64,000 nucleotides of DNA from a virus (IMGVR_UViG_3300043775_002839:29706-93705); one strand, 5' to 3'; positions 16,881-27,247 are shown, counted from the first letter of the stretch. Numbers and translations: made by a program. Notes: a model not told the origin generated them from the letters alone.

Positions 16881-17330
16881 ATGGCATACAATCCTAATAA
16901 TCCAAACGGAAGAACAACAGCATCAGCATCAGCTCCCGTTGTTCTTGCTAATGACGTTACACCTCCATTTTCTATAGCAGAAGCAACTACAGGAGGAGCC
17001 TCTGTATTTAGACTTGTGTCTGCATCGGGACAGAACATTACTCAAGTAAAAACTCCAGCAGGCCAGGCAAAGATAACAGGGTGGTACATTTACAATTCAA
17101 ATGGATCTGCAAGAACTTTACGTTTTTTTAATGTAGCAGTTGCACCAACTCTTCTTACAGCGCCGTATCTTACTATTACAATTCCTGCATTATCCGCAGC
17201 TAACTGCCCATTTCCAGCAGGAATAGATTTTTCAAATGGAATTTACATAGCAACTACAACGGCATCGGATGACGCTGCCGCTGGAGGAGTTTCAGCAGGT
17301 GATTTAATAATAAACATATTCTACAAATAA
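16881..17330 (+). CDS. Hypothetical virion-associated protein
   Basis: 149 residues, rich in Ala, Thr and small residues with alternating hydrophobics, consistent with an all-beta capsid or tail decoration protein. It begins MAYNPNNPNGRTTASASAPV, an N-terminal style common in small phage structural proteins, and ends with a hydrophobic strand (GDLIINIFYK). It lies in the fibre gene cluster with a 12-nt gap after the collagen-like gene and one base before the next gene. No specific family recognised. Confidence 0.6.
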   Translation: MAYNPNNPNGRTTASASAPVVLANDVTPPFSIAEATTGGASVFRLVSASGQNITQVKTPAGQAKITGWYIYNSNGSARTLRFFNVAVAPTLLTAPYLTITIPALSAANCPFPAGIDFSNGIYIATTTASDDAAAGGVSAGDLIINIFYK

Positions 17331-17331
17331 A

Positions 17332-17640
17332 ATGAAAATACAAGCAACACAATCAGTACAGCTTCCATTATTAGGAACAGTTAACAATTTAGAAATTAGA
17401 GTTAACTCTTTTCCACTATTTCCATCTTCTATAGAGATAATTTGGCAAGTAAGTGGAGAAACACTAATTAAAGAAGGAACAATGACTCTTCCGACAGAAG
17501 TAGTTTCTGCATGGGGAACAGATGACACTATAGTAAAAGACTACGTGCTTCAACAATTAGGATTGGTCGAAGATACTACAACAGATCCTGTAGTAGAAAT
17601 TTCACAACCATCAACTCCAACTGAAGAAACTCCGCAATAA
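17332..17640 (+). CDS. Hypothetical protein in fibre cluster
   Basis: 102 residues: a beta-rich N-terminal part (VQLPLLGTVNNLEIRVNSF, then EIIWQVSGE), followed by a helix (VKDYVLQQLGLVE) and a low-complexity Thr/Pro/Glu tail. It starts two bases after the preceding stop and is co-transcribed with the fibre genes. Function unknown; a small structural or chaperone role is plausible from position. Confidence 0.55.
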   Translation: MKIQATQSVQLPLLGTVNNLEIRVNSFPLFPSSIEIIWQVSGETLIKEGTMTLPTEVVSAWGTDDTIVKDYVLQQLGLVEDTTTDPVVEISQPSTPTEETPQ

Positions 17641-17652
17641 AACAAAGTTTAA

Positions 17653-20600
17653 ATGGCCGTTAAGTATTGGTATAAAGCAGCAAATTCAAATGATAACTGG
17701 TCAACTACAACAAACTGGTGGACAACATCAGGTGGACCAACAGGAGGAGGTGTTAATGCCGGTTTACCTACGTCTGCTGATGATGTTATTTTTGATTCTG
17801 CATCTACTACTAGCGCTACTGTAACAATAGTTACAACTGCGGCGGTATGTAATAGTATAAACTTTACAGGTTTTACAGGAACATTAGCAGGAAGCACAGT
17901 TGGACTTAATGTAACTAATACAACGGGTAGAGGTCTTTCTGCTAACACTCCACTTTTTGCATGGGGTTCTGGAATGACTGTATCTTTTTCTGGAACTGTT
18001 ACATTTGGAGGTACTGGAACAGGAGGGTGGATTTATTGTAATGGCAAGACATTTCAAGGTCCAGTTATATTTAATAATACTGCAGCTACCTTTACTTTTA
18101 AAGATATATTTAGAACATCTGCAACTGCTACTGGTGGTTTAGGTGCATTAGTAACACAAACTGCGGGTGCTATAATTGCAACAGATGCTGCTGCTGAATT
18201 TGGAAGATTCACATCAACTGGTACAAGTGCTAGCAAAACCTTTAACTGTACCAACTTATACCTAAAGGGAACAGGTGCACTATATACTTTAGGTACTAGT
18301 TCAACAGGTTTAACAACATCAATCACCAATATTTATGTTGATAATGGGACAACTACTGCAAAAACTTTATTATTTAATACCCAGTTTGGTTCTACAAACC
18401 TAGAACTTGGTGGTTCAGGGAATATATCAATAGCATTAGGTACTACTAAACAACCTGCGGTAACTGTTACTAACACAGGAGGAACCGACTATATTTTTAA
18501 TATAACAGCAACTACCACCATTAAATCACTGGTATTTACTCAACCTATAACATGGTCAAATGCTGCAATCACTACAACAATATCTGGAAATCTAACACTT
18601 GTAAGTGGAGTAACTATCGGTGCTCTAGGAACTCCAAATCTTGTTTTTTCTGCCAATGCAACAATAACAACTGCGGGTAAAAGTTTAGTAACAGGAACAT
18701 TAACTACCAATACATCAACAACAACAACTATAGTAGGAGTATTGTCTAGTAATGCAAATATAACATTTAATAGTACAGTAAATACTAGCGATGATGTTAG
18801 TACAACAGGTACTTTAACTATTGGTGGTACAAGTAATCTTTCAGGAAGTATAATATCTGCAGGTGTATTGACTATTTCAGGAGCTACTGCATCTTTAAAT
18901 ACAGTAGCAAGTTCAGCGGTTACATGCAATGGTTTAACTACACTAACGGGTGGAAGCACAATTTCATATGCCGGAACATTTACATCTGGTTCAATAACTA
19001 TAACAAGTGGTTCATTTACCGGAACTACCGGTGTTGCCGGTAATTTAGTATGTAATGGTATACTTACAATAACATTAGGCTCAATTAATACCGGAGGAGC
19101 TTCATTACAGGCAAGTTCAATAACTCAAACAGGTACAGGAGCTAAAAGTATTATAGCAGCTAATTTGTATTTAACAGGAACAGGCACATTATACACAAAT
19201 ACAACTTCAACAGGTTTAACCACGTCTATTAGTAATATGTATGTTACTAATGCAGCAACTACTGCAAAATCTTTAATATTTGACGGTCAATTTGGTTCTA
19301 CAAATTTAGAACTTGACGGATCAGGAAATATAACTTTTACACCAGGAACTGCTAAAACTCCTAATGTAACGGTAACTAATTCTGGCGGGCTTGCATCTAA
19401 TTTTAATATTGCAGCTACTGGAACTATAGGAAATTTAATATTTACTACACCTGTAACATGGAATAATACCCTCAGCGTAGTATTAACATTAACAGGAAAT
19501 ACATTTACCCTAGTAAGTGGGTTGGCCTTTGGTGCTAATGGGCATTCTTCATTAGTTTTTTCTAACAATGTAGCAATTACCTTAGCTGGCAAAAGTTTAG
19601 TAACTGGAACATTAACAACTAATGCAAATGCAACCTTTGATGGAGGCATCACTAGTAACGCCGCTATCTCATTAAATGGTACAACTAGTATTCCTGGAAA
19701 TATTGATACTACAAGTTTACTAACTATTGGAGGTGCTTGTACTATCACAGGAGATACTGTATCTTCAAGCACAATGGCTATTAATGGTGCAACAGCTTCA
19801 TTAAGTGGAACAGTACTATTTAATGTAACGGGAACAGGCGCACTTACAATAACACAGGGTTCAATTAACACAAACGGAGGTACATTAACTGTAAGTTCTA
19901 TTACTTCATCAGGAGTTTCTGCTAAAAGTATAACGGCTCCCATTTTATATTTAACAGGAAATGGAACATTATATACTGCAGCTACCGGTTTAACTACTAC
20001 TATTACCGACGTGTATGCTATCGCAACAACTGGATCAAATAGAACACTTACATTTGATACTCAATTTGGTTCTACAAATTTAGAATTAGGTGGAGCTGGT
20101 GCTGGAAATATTACATTCATACCTGGTACAACATTTCAACCAAATTTATTAGTATCAAATACTGGTAATGCAATATTCAATATTTCTACCGCAGGAACTA
20201 TTAAAAATTTAATATTTTCAGCCTCATCAAATGTCAATTGGTCAAACAGTGCAGTCATAATAACATCTATCGGATCTTTGTTTACAATGGTAGGTGGCAT
20301 AACAGTCACAACCACACCATCGCTTGTTTTTTCTAATGCGGTAAATATAACAACTGCTGGCAAAAATTTAGTTACTGGTACCTTAACAACCAATGAATCA
20401 GTTAATATAATAGGAGCATTTAATAGCAATGCTGCAGTTACACTTAATGGAAATCCACTAGCTTCTCCAACTTCATTTAATTGTGATAGTACGTTTCAGA
20501 CAACAGGTGCTTTAATCGCATCAGGAATTGCTCATACTTGTAATTTTAGTAGTACATTAACTGCAGCATCTATTACTATAAATTCTGGTTGCACATCAAA

Positions 20601-23211
20601 CACAGTTGGAAGTGTTGTTTGTAATGGTTTAACTACAATATCAAGCGAAGGATTCTTCGGATACTCTGGAACATTTACATCTAATTCAATAACTCTAAAT
20701 TCGGGTACTATTCAAAATGATGGCAGTACCGATAATCAAACACTTATATGTACAAACATACTTACTCTTGCAAGTGGTAATATTAATACTTCCAATTCTG
20801 CATCAGAAATGTATATTGGTTCAATTATTACTTCCGGATCAGGCGTTAAATCTATCTCAACTTTTTCCAATTTATATCTAACAGGAACGGGTACACTTTT
20901 TACTCCAGGAGCAGCAACTGGGTTGTCTACTGTTATACAAAATATTTATGTAACTAATAATTCAATAACATCAAGAACTTTAACATTCACAGATACATTT
21001 GGTTCAACTAATGTATATTTACAAGGTACATTATCAGGTGCAATAACATTCGGAGGTGGGACTGCCTTTGTTCCAAATGTGTATGTTCAAAATACAGGAG
21101 GTGCTGTTATATCTTTCCAAACAGGAACTTTTACTAACTTAACATTTTCAACCGGTACTAATGTTACATGGACCAATACAGCCGCGCAGACAATAACAAT
21201 GCAAGGAAATCTTGTAATGGTTTCTACGATGAACACCTTAACGACAACTCCTACATTATTATTTAATACGGCAGCAAGTATTACATTGGCCGGGGAAACT
21301 CTATACACTGGATCTATAATAGTAGATGGAGTACAGGTAGATATATTAGACAATTTTAATAGTAATATACCCGTAATTGTTCAAAATAGTGGAAAACTAT
21401 ATACAAAAGAATTTTTGACTACCGGGCTTCTTTCTATTTTAAGTGACGGTACTATTTATACTACAGGTTCTACTTTTTCTATTGGTAGTTTAACATTGAT
21501 GGATGGCACTGTCAATTTAGGTTCGAATAGTCATGTATGTACCGGAAATGTGGGTGCATCAGGATTTTCTTACATTAATAATGGGCCATTAACTATAAAT
21601 GGGACATTAACTATAAGTGGCGGAGGTCAATTGGATCTCAATAGTAGTGTTAACGTAATAGGCCTAACCACTCTTACTGGCGTATCTACACTTAATACAT
21701 ATTCTAATACTACCGTATTTTCAGCAGTGACTATAACAAATGGTTATATCAGCACAGGTAGTAATTCATACGTATGTACCGGTGTAACTACTCTAACTGA
21801 AGGTGATTTTGGAAATAACACAGGAGACCTTTACACAGGAACTCTTACAACCACTGGAGGTGCTGCACCAAAAAATATATATGCACCAAAATTATATTTA
21901 ACAGGAACCGGTGCATTATATACACACGGTACTGGTGTAATTTTATCTGCAGGACCCGACGCAATACACATAATAGATAGTACTAGTGCCGTAAAATCTC
22001 TTTTATGTAATACCCAGTTTCCTTATACTACAAATATTCCAATTTATTTAGGTGGCTCGGGCTCAGGCTCTATATCAATAGCACCAGGGTCAACGTGTCT
22101 TCCAATTATAAATGTAACTAACACTGGAGGCGCTAATATATCGATAACCGGAGCCAGTGCTACTATAACAAGTTTAGTATTTGCAAATACATCTAATGCG
22201 GTATGGAATAATGGAGCAATGACATTAAACATCCAAAATGACTTAAATTTAGGTACTAATCTTAATATGACAGTCACCGCTACTCCTACTATTGTATTTA
22301 ATGTTGGGAGTAGCAATATATCGTTATATGGAAAAAGTCTAACTGCGCCTATATCAATAACATCCGCGACCACCGCCAATGTAACTAATGATTTTTCTAG
22401 TACTTCATCTGTGACAGTTACAGATGGATCACTTGGTGTAATGTCTGGTAATTTCACCGCGACTACACTTACCTTATCCATTGATGGAACTTTTGTAATG
22501 TCTTCTTCCGGTAATATCAATCTAACATCAATATCCTCTTCCGGGAGCTATACTCAATACACAGGAAATTTAATATGTACTGGAGCAATTACAGTCCCTG
22601 GTATATTTCAAACAGTTACAGGTCCAGTTTCTATTCAATGTACATCATTCATCGGAAGTACAGCAGAATGCATTATTAATTTTTCAGCTAATACTATAGT
22701 AACTCTAACAGGTACTGGTACGGTATGGTCTGCACCTACTACTGCAAGTTCTATACAAGTTTTAGGTATTATAAAAATAACAAATCCTGCTACTACGAAT
22801 ATTACATTCGCAGGAGGCGGTTGGTTTTATTATGAATTAATATTTGATAGAGGAATATCCCCTAATAATAATACTATCACCGGAAGCAATTTTTTTACAA
22901 ATTTAAGAGATTTGGGAACAGTCGCTCATTCTTTAATACTAGGAACGGGAACAACTCAGCAAGTTGGACACTTTGATGTAAAAGGAAGCCCGGACAATTC
23001 AATAGCAATAGCAAGATCCGGTACAACTGGAGTCGCTACACTGCTTAAATTTCCAGAGGGTCTTGTTATTTGCGATTGGATAACCGTAACGAATGTTACT
23101 GCTGAAAACTTTGATACATTCTATTCCGGTCCAAATAGCACTTTAACTAATGCCGCTAACTGGATTGCTGGAGGAAAGGTCCGAAACCAAAGTGCTCTAG
23201 GCGCAGGATAA
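17653..23211 (+). CDS. Giant repeat-rich adhesin/tail-fibre-like protein
   Basis: 1852 residues, dominated by Thr, Ser, Gly, Asn and Ile with short alternating hydrophobic strands, predicting a long beta-solenoid. Five diverged internal repeats are marked by a QFGSTNLELGGSGNI-like segment at nucleotides about 18374, 19290, 20063, 20995 and 22009 (spacing about 770-1010 nt). Each repeat also carries a TGTLYT...GLTTSI segment upstream of it. The N-terminus (YWYKAANSNDNWSTTTNWW) and C-terminus (LTNAANWIAGGK) both carry a TxxNW signature seen in Bacteroidetes surface repeat proteins. Likely a host-recognition fibre. Confidence 0.65.
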   Translation: MAVKYWYKAANSNDNWSTTTNWWTTSGGPTGGGVNAGLPTSADDVIFDSASTTSATVTIVTTAAVCNSINFTGFTGTLAGSTVGLNVTNTTGRGLSANTPLFAWGSGMTVSFSGTVTFGGTGTGGWIYCNGKTFQGPVIFNNTAATFTFKDIFRTSATATGGLGALVTQTAGAIIATDAAAEFGRFTSTGTSASKTFNCTNLYLKGTGALYTLGTSSTGLTTSITNIYVDNGTTTAKTLLFNTQFGSTNLELGGSGNISIALGTTKQPAVTVTNTGGTDYIFNITATTTIKSLVFTQPITWSNAAITTTISGNLTLVSGVTIGALGTPNLVFSANATITTAGKSLVTGTLTTNTSTTTTIVGVLSSNANITFNSTVNTSDDVSTTGTLTIGGTSNLSGSIISAGVLTISGATASLNTVASSAVTCNGLTTLTGGSTISYAGTFTSGSITITSGSFTGTTGVAGNLVCNGILTITLGSINTGGASLQASSITQTGTGAKSIIAANLYLTGTGTLYTNTTSTGLTTSISNMYVTNAATTAKSLIFDGQFGSTNLELDGSGNITFTPGTAKTPNVTVTNSGGLASNFNIAATGTIGNLIFTTPVTWNNTLSVVLTLTGNTFTLVSGLAFGANGHSSLVFSNNVAITLAGKSLVTGTLTTNANATFDGGITSNAAISLNGTTSIPGNIDTTSLLTIGGACTITGDTVSSSTMAINGATASLSGTVLFNVTGTGALTITQGSINTNGGTLTVSSITSSGVSAKSITAPILYLTGNGTLYTAATGLTTTITDVYAIATTGSNRTLTFDTQFGSTNLELGGAGAGNITFIPGTTFQPNLLVSNTGNAIFNISTAGTIKNLIFSASSNVNWSNSAVIITSIGSLFTMVGGITVTTTPSLVFSNAVNITTAGKNLVTGTLTTNESVNIIGAFNSNAAVTLNGNPLASPTSFNCDSTFQTTGALIASGIAHTCNFSSTLTAASITINSGCTSNTVGSVVCNGLTTISSEGFFGYSGTFTSNSITLNSGTIQNDGSTDNQTLICTNILTLASGNINTSNSASEMYIGSIITSGSGVKSISTFSNLYLTGTGTLFTPGAATGLSTVIQNIYVTNNSITSRTLTFTDTFGSTNVYLQGTLSGAITFGGGTAFVPNVYVQNTGGAVISFQTGTFTNLTFSTGTNVTWTNTAAQTITMQGNLVMVSTMNTLTTTPTLLFNTAASITLAGETLYTGSIIVDGVQVDILDNFNSNIPVIVQNSGKLYTKEFLTTGLLSILSDGTIYTTGSTFSIGSLTLMDGTVNLGSNSHVCTGNVGASGFSYINNGPLTINGTLTISGGGQLDLNSSVNVIGLTTLTGVSTLNTYSNTTVFSAVTITNGYISTGSNSYVCTGVTTLTEGDFGNNTGDLYTGTLTTTGGAAPKNIYAPKLYLTGTGALYTHGTGVILSAGPDAIHIIDSTSAVKSLLCNTQFPYTTNIPIYLGGSGSGSISIAPGSTCLPIINVTNTGGANISITGASATITSLVFANTSNAVWNNGAMTLNIQNDLNLGTNLNMTVTATPTIVFNVGSSNISLYGKSLTAPISITSATTANVTNDFSSTSSVTVTDGSLGVMSGNFTATTLTLSIDGTFVMSSSGNINLTSISSSGSYTQYTGNLICTGAITVPGIFQTVTGPVSIQCTSFIGSTAECIINFSANTIVTLTGTGTVWSAPTTASSIQVLGIIKITNPATTNITFAGGGWFYYELIFDRGISPNNNTITGSNFFTNLRDLGTVAHSLILGTGTTQQVGHFDVKGSPDNSIAIARSGTTGVATLLKFPEGLVICDWITVTNVTAENFDTFYSGPNSTLTNAANWIAGGKVRNQSALGAG

Positions 23212-23240
23212 CTAATAAACAAAAAACATTTTAATAAAGA

Positions 23241-23249
23241 GATATATAA
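23241..23249 (+). promoter_or_regulatory. Late-type promoter box GATATATAA
   Basis: Exact box, 23 nt before the gene at 23272. Confidence 0.6.
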
Positions 23250-23271
23250 ATAAAATAAAATAATAAACAAT

Positions 23272-24033
23272 ATGACAACTAATATTCTTGCACCATTTGT
23301 TAAATTAGATGAATCTTTCCAGTTTTATGTAAGCGGAAGACTTTTTGAAATGAATGAAACTGAAATTAAAGAAGTTGAAGGAACCCAAAATTCAACCCTA
23401 ATTAATGCAATTAATGCATTCGAATCTTTTCAATTTACAGAAGATTCTGTAAGATGGTTCCATGGACCAAGCAAATTTATCTACAATTTAGCTGAAGGAG
23501 TTTTTCAACACAACAATTCAGAAATTTTAGGAAATTCATTTTCAAACCACATTATGGCAGCTGGACATATCAGATATGCTGAAAAACCAATTGCTGAATT
23601 ATTTGAATCTCTTCCTACACTACTAGAAAATTTTGTAACTCTTGATTTTGCTGCAACATTCGAAGGAAATGAAGTAACTGTAAATCTTTTTAAATTAAAC
23701 GAGGATGTTTACGTTGCACGTTTTAACAAGGCAAATAAAATTGCAAAATTCTTTAAAGCAGCTAACGCTAATGAAGCTGCCGAATATGTTACTAAAGAGA
23801 CTGGAGAATCTGCGCTTCTTTTCTTAAAAGAGATGGTTGAAGGACAATCTGCTGAACTTGCAATTAAAGAGGAAAAACTACAAACTTACGAATCGATGAT
23901 TTCTTTCCTAAAAGACCAAAAAGGGCTATTGGCAAATGCTGATAGAAACGATGAGTCTATTAAAGAGGCTGAGTCTTTAATCAATGGAGAAATCCAGTCA
24001 TGGGAAGACAAGATTGCTGCACTAGATGCATAA
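23272..24033 (+). CDS. Hypothetical protein, possible head or internal protein
   Basis: 253 residues in its own transcription unit, with a promoter box upstream and a hairpin downstream. The N-terminal two thirds are mixed alpha/beta; the C-terminal 80 residues are a charged coiled coil (EEKLQTYESMISFLKDQKG, then EAESLINGEIQSWEDKI). No membrane segment or signal peptide is visible. I do not recognise a family. Its late-type promoter and location next to gp55 and the head genes suggest a structural or assembly role. Confidence 0.55.
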   Translation: MTTNILAPFVKLDESFQFYVSGRLFEMNETEIKEVEGTQNSTLINAINAFESFQFTEDSVRWFHGPSKFIYNLAEGVFQHNNSEILGNSFSNHIMAAGHIRYAEKPIAELFESLPTLLENFVTLDFAATFEGNEVTVNLFKLNEDVYVARFNKANKIAKFFKAANANEAAEYVTKETGESALLFLKEMVEGQSAELAIKEEKLQTYESMISFLKDQKGLLANADRNDESIKEAESLINGEIQSWEDKIAALDA

Positions 24034-24058
24034 TCTACATAGTTTTTAAATTAATATT

Positions 24059-24083
24059 AAAGGGAACGTTAATCGTTCCCTTT
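24059..24083 (+). terminator. Hairpin terminator after the 23272 gene
   Basis: Stem AAAGGGAACG/CGTTCCCTTT with a TTAAT loop; the T run is short and interrupted. Confidence 0.65.
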
Positions 24084-24121
24084 GGTGTTTAGCCTGGAAT
24101 TGAAACAGAATCAACACTTCG

Positions 24122-24130
24122 TTATATAAA
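24122..24130 (+). promoter_or_regulatory. Late-type promoter box TTATATAAA before gp55
   Basis: Box variant ending 21 nt before the gp55 start. Confidence 0.5.
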
Positions 24131-24150
24131 TCTAAACTAAAGAAATAAAA

Positions 24151-24522
24151 ATGGCTAAAACTAAAAACTATTTAAACAATAAGGACTTACATGATGCAAT
24201 GAGTGAATCCAAAAATATGGATAAACTGACACCAACTGCAGAAAAAATGTTAATCCTATTAGCAGAACGCGCAATTAACAGAATGTCTTATGTTAACAAA
24301 GACGACCGGGATGATTGCCTCCAATTTGCAATGTTAGACCTCTTAAAATATTGGAGAGGATTTAACCCAGTCTATCCAAATGCTTTTGCCTATTTTACAG
24401 AAATTGCCAAACGAGGATATGCCAAAGGTTGGAATAAAATTCATCCACAAAAATACAAAGGTACTATCTCTATGAGTAGAACATCAGGAGATGATGATAG
24501 TGGCGGGATCTATTCTATTTAA
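24151..24522 (+). CDS. 55: Late transcription sigma factor (gp55-like)
   Basis: Small T4 gp55-like sigma factor that redirects host RNA polymerase to late promoters. The N-terminal NYLNNKDLHDAM matches the gp55 start pattern (NYVNNKELLQAI in T4). The following helices (AERAINRMSYVNKDDRDDCLQ, and YPNAFAYFTEIAKRGYAKGW) resemble sigma region 2. At 123 residues it is shorter than T4 gp55 (185). The C-terminus (GGIYSI) could still be a clamp-binding tail, but this is uncertain. The stop overlaps the next start by one base. Its presence fits the GATATATAA promoter family. Confidence 0.75.
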   Translation: MAKTKNYLNNKDLHDAMSESKNMDKLTPTAEKMLILLAERAINRMSYVNKDDRDDCLQFAMLDLLKYWRGFNPVYPNAFAYFTEIAKRGYAKGWNKIHPQKYKGTISMSRTSGDDDSGGIYSI

Positions 24523-25010
24523 TGTCAATAAAGAATTTAAAACCAACCAAAAAATCCGGATTTAATCAAGGATATTTTAATCCCAAGAACCCTCAAAAAT
24601 ATATAGGTTCATCGCCTATTATTTACAGAAGTTCTTGGGAATATAAGTTTATGATTTGGTGTGATATTAATGACAAAGTCCTTTGTTGGTCCAGTGAACC
24701 TGTTGAAATTAAATATTGGTCACGCCAGGGAAACAAGCAGAGAACATATAACCCAGACTTTTACTTTAAAATACTTAAACAGGACGGCTCAACTGAAGAG
24801 TTTCTTGCCGAAATTAAGCCAAAAAATCAAATACAAAAACCAACCCCTCCTGCAAATCCAACCAAAAAAAGCGTTGCATCCTATAAATTTCTTACCGAAC
24901 AGTACATAAAAAATATGGATAAATATAATGCTGCTAAAGAATATGCGGAAAGTCGCTGTTGGCGATTTATTGTTCTAACAGAAGATACAATTAAAAATGG
25001 GTTACATTAA
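24522..25010 (+). CDS. 4: Head completion protein gp4 (gp50/65 family)
   Basis: Head completion factor needed before tail joining in T4. Diagnostic features: KYIGSSPIIYRSSWEYKFMIW, CWSSEPVEIKYW, a PDFYFKI...EFLAEIKPK core (a PD-ExK-like nuclease fold), and a C-terminal KYNAAKEYAESRCWRFIVLT segment. All align by eye with T4 gp4 (150 residues; here 162). It is translationally coupled to gp55 (1-nt overlap) and overlaps the next gene by 14 nt. Confidence 0.85.
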   Translation: MSIKNLKPTKKSGFNQGYFNPKNPQKYIGSSPIIYRSSWEYKFMIWCDINDKVLCWSSEPVEIKYWSRQGNKQRTYNPDFYFKILKQDGSTEEFLAEIKPKNQIQKPTPPANPTKKSVASYKFLTEQYIKNMDKYNAAKEYAESRCWRFIVLTEDTIKNGLH

Positions 25011-25632
25011 ACAAAGAATAGCCGAACTTAGCAAAGAATTTGGAGGTAAAATAAGAGCCTCTCGAGCATGTATGGATTGGTACGAGGCTGGAATTAAATC
25101 TAAAAGCCAAAATGAGGCTAAAATAACCCGAACAAGGTTTCAACCCGGAAAGATTTATGTTTTTAAATACTTTCCAAAATATGCAAAAGAGCTCCCTTGG
25201 TTTGACCAAAATCCAGTAGTGTTAGCAATAGAACAGGTTAATAATAATGACTTTGGAATTAATTTAAACCTGCTGCCAGTTCCTTACAAAGAAAAGTTAT
25301 TGGATGAACTATTTACCCGTATGAATATAAAGGTAGATGTACAAGAAACAGACATAATTTCAGAAATTCTAGGAATTGAAACACCAAGTGGAATTGATGC
25401 AATTAAAGAAAAACCTCTCCGAATAACTTATGAAGGAATTAGGGCATACCTTGAAAAGGATGGATATGATTTTGCCCTAAGACAATATATACCTTCAAGA
25501 AAGAAGGACCAAGCAGTTGTTAGTTATTCAAAATGGCCAGAAATAGCACTATGTGATTTTATGGACTTTAATAAAACAAATGTACTGAAGGTCAGATTAA
25601 TGTTTAATGACTATTTAAAAAAGAATATATAA
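24997..25632 (+). CDS. Conserved T4-like structural/assembly protein, function unknown
   Basis: 211 residues. The segment FQPGKIYVFKYFPKYAKELPWFDQNPVVLAIE, with the following FGINLNLLPVPYKEKLL, is a pattern I associate with conserved proteins of marine T4-like phages, but I cannot name the gene. In T4 the gp4 gene is flanked by gp2 (DNA end protector) and gp53 (baseplate wedge), so one of those roles is possible; neither is supported by motif. The start overlaps gp4. Confidence 0.6.
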   Translation: MGYIKQRIAELSKEFGGKIRASRACMDWYEAGIKSKSQNEAKITRTRFQPGKIYVFKYFPKYAKELPWFDQNPVVLAIEQVNNNDFGINLNLLPVPYKEKLLDELFTRMNIKVDVQETDIISEILGIETPSGIDAIKEKPLRITYEGIRAYLEKDGYDFALRQYIPSRKKDQAVVSYSKWPEIALCDFMDFNKTNVLKVRLMFNDYLKKNI

Positions 25633-25654
25633 CTTAAATTAATATAATAATATA

Positions 25655-27247
25655 ATGGCAGGATTTGTACAAAGAAATGGTCCATTGACTAAAGCCCCGT
25701 TTAACCTAAGTAATACGCTTAAGAAGTTATCTTCTTTTGGTATGTACTATGATGATTTGGTGCTTAGACAATCTCAAGCAATAGGCCCAGTAGAAGATGC
25801 AATTGGTTACGGCCAAATGAACCCAACAGGTCTGGATAGTGATGATATGTATGGCGCATTTGCAGCCCTTTCGATGGCTGATACTACAATGCGTAAAAAT
25901 ATTCCATTCTTTGACCAAGCATATCGTGGTAAAAGAGATGAACTGCGGGCTTTTGCGCAGCATGATGAAATTGAAGACATCCTGGATATACTTTGCGATG
26001 AGTCAATTGTATACGATAGCAAAAACTTCATGGCCAATCCCGAGATTATTGGAATGGAAGTTTCTGAAGATGTACAAAAATATCTTAATAAAGCATATAG
26101 AGACCTGTATCAATACTTTGGATTTAACCTAGACCAATCAGCATGGTACTTCTTTAGAAAATGGTTAATTGATGGTTATCTATCATTTGAGATTATTTAT
26201 AATCCTGAAATGTCAGAAGTTATTGGATTTAAAGAAATTGATCCAATCACATTGGTTCCAGGATATAACCACGAAGATGGTAAAAAAGTTTGGATTCAGT
26301 TTAAAGACGATCCAGTTAAGCAGAGAAAATTGTATGATTCACAGATTGTGTACATATCATACTCTTCGATTACTACAGCATCAAGGGTTTCTTACCTTGA
26401 GAGACTTGTAAGAGCATTCAACTTAATGAGAATTATGGAACATACCCGGGTTATTTGGGCTGTGACCAATTCATCTTATAGAATGAAATTTATTATACCA
26501 GTCGGTGGTAAATCTAAAACAAGAGCAAAACAATCCCTTGCTCAACTGATGAATAACTATAAAGAAGTTGTAGATTTTGATTGGGACAGTGCATCCCTTA
26601 CAACTAATGGTAAACCAATGTTACAATTTAATAAAGAATATTGGTTACCTAGCAAGGACGGAGAACAACCAGAGATTGAAACCTTGGGTGGAGAAGGTCC
26701 AGAGCTTAGCGACACTGAATCATTAAAATACTTCTCAGATAAACTTAAATCAGTTTCAAAAATTCCTTACAATAGATTCATGTATGAAGATGGCGGAGGA
26801 GATTTCAATCTAGCTGCAGATGGTATGATTAGAGACGAGATTAAATTTAGTAAATTTATTAATCGTTTACGTAGCTCATTCCAAGAGATATTGATTAAAC
26901 CCCTATGGATTCAAATGTGTCTTAAATTTCCAGAATTTAAAGAGGATGCAGGATTTAGAACCCAAATTGCTCTAAGATTTAACGAGGATAATATGTTCTC
27001 TGAATTAAAGACAATGGAAATCATGCAAAAGAGACTTGATTTTATTACTACAATGAAAGATTCACTGGTTAAAACAGATCCTGTAACTATGGAAGAAACT
27101 CCATATTTTGATATGGACTTCTTAGTTGATAGATACCTTAAACTCTCTCCAGATGATAAAGCAGCTAATGATGCATATAAAGCCAGAACTGCTGCTGCAA
27201 AAGCTGCCGAACCGGAACCTGAAGATCCAATGGCAATGGGAATGTAA
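25655..27247 (+). CDS. 20: Portal vertex protein gp20
   Basis: Dodecameric portal through which DNA enters and leaves the head. The 530-residue length (T4: 524) and conserved segments support the call: IEDILDILCDESI, WLIDGYLSFEIIYN, IKEIDPITLVPG-like FKEIDPITLVPGYN, YLERLVRAFNLMRIMEHTRVIW, and SKIPYNRFMYEDGG. The C-terminal domain ends in an Ala/Glu/Pro-rich tail. Followed by a small acidic protein, the protease-scaffold fusion and the capsid gene, matching the T4 20-67-68-21-22-23 order. Confidence 0.93.
   Translation: MAGFVQRNGPLTKAPFNLSNTLKKLSSFGMYYDDLVLRQSQAIGPVEDAIGYGQMNPTGLDSDDMYGAFAALSMADTTMRKNIPFFDQAYRGKRDELRAFAQHDEIEDILDILCDESIVYDSKNFMANPEIIGMEVSEDVQKYLNKAYRDLYQYFGFNLDQSAWYFFRKWLIDGYLSFEIIYNPEMSEVIGFKEIDPITLVPGYNHEDGKKVWIQFKDDPVKQRKLYDSQIVYISYSSITTASRVSYLERLVRAFNLMRIMEHTRVIWAVTNSSYRMKFIIPVGGKSKTRAKQSLAQLMNNYKEVVDFDWDSASLTTNGKPMLQFNKEYWLPSKDGEQPEIETLGGEGPELSDTESLKYFSDKLKSVSKIPYNRFMYEDGGGDFNLAADGMIRDEIKFSKFINRLRSSFQEILIKPLWIQMCLKFPEFKEDAGFRTQIALRFNEDNMFSELKTMEIMQKRLDFITTMKDSLVKTDPVTMEETPYFDMDFLVDRYLKLSPDDKAANDAYKARTAAAKAAEPEPEDPMAMGM

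Noticed and set aside
17649-22520. Several minus-strand ORFs of 90-220 codons inside the giant adhesin gene
   Set aside because: They mirror the Thr/Val-rich coding strand, show no promoter or coupling, and fall inside a clear long gene.
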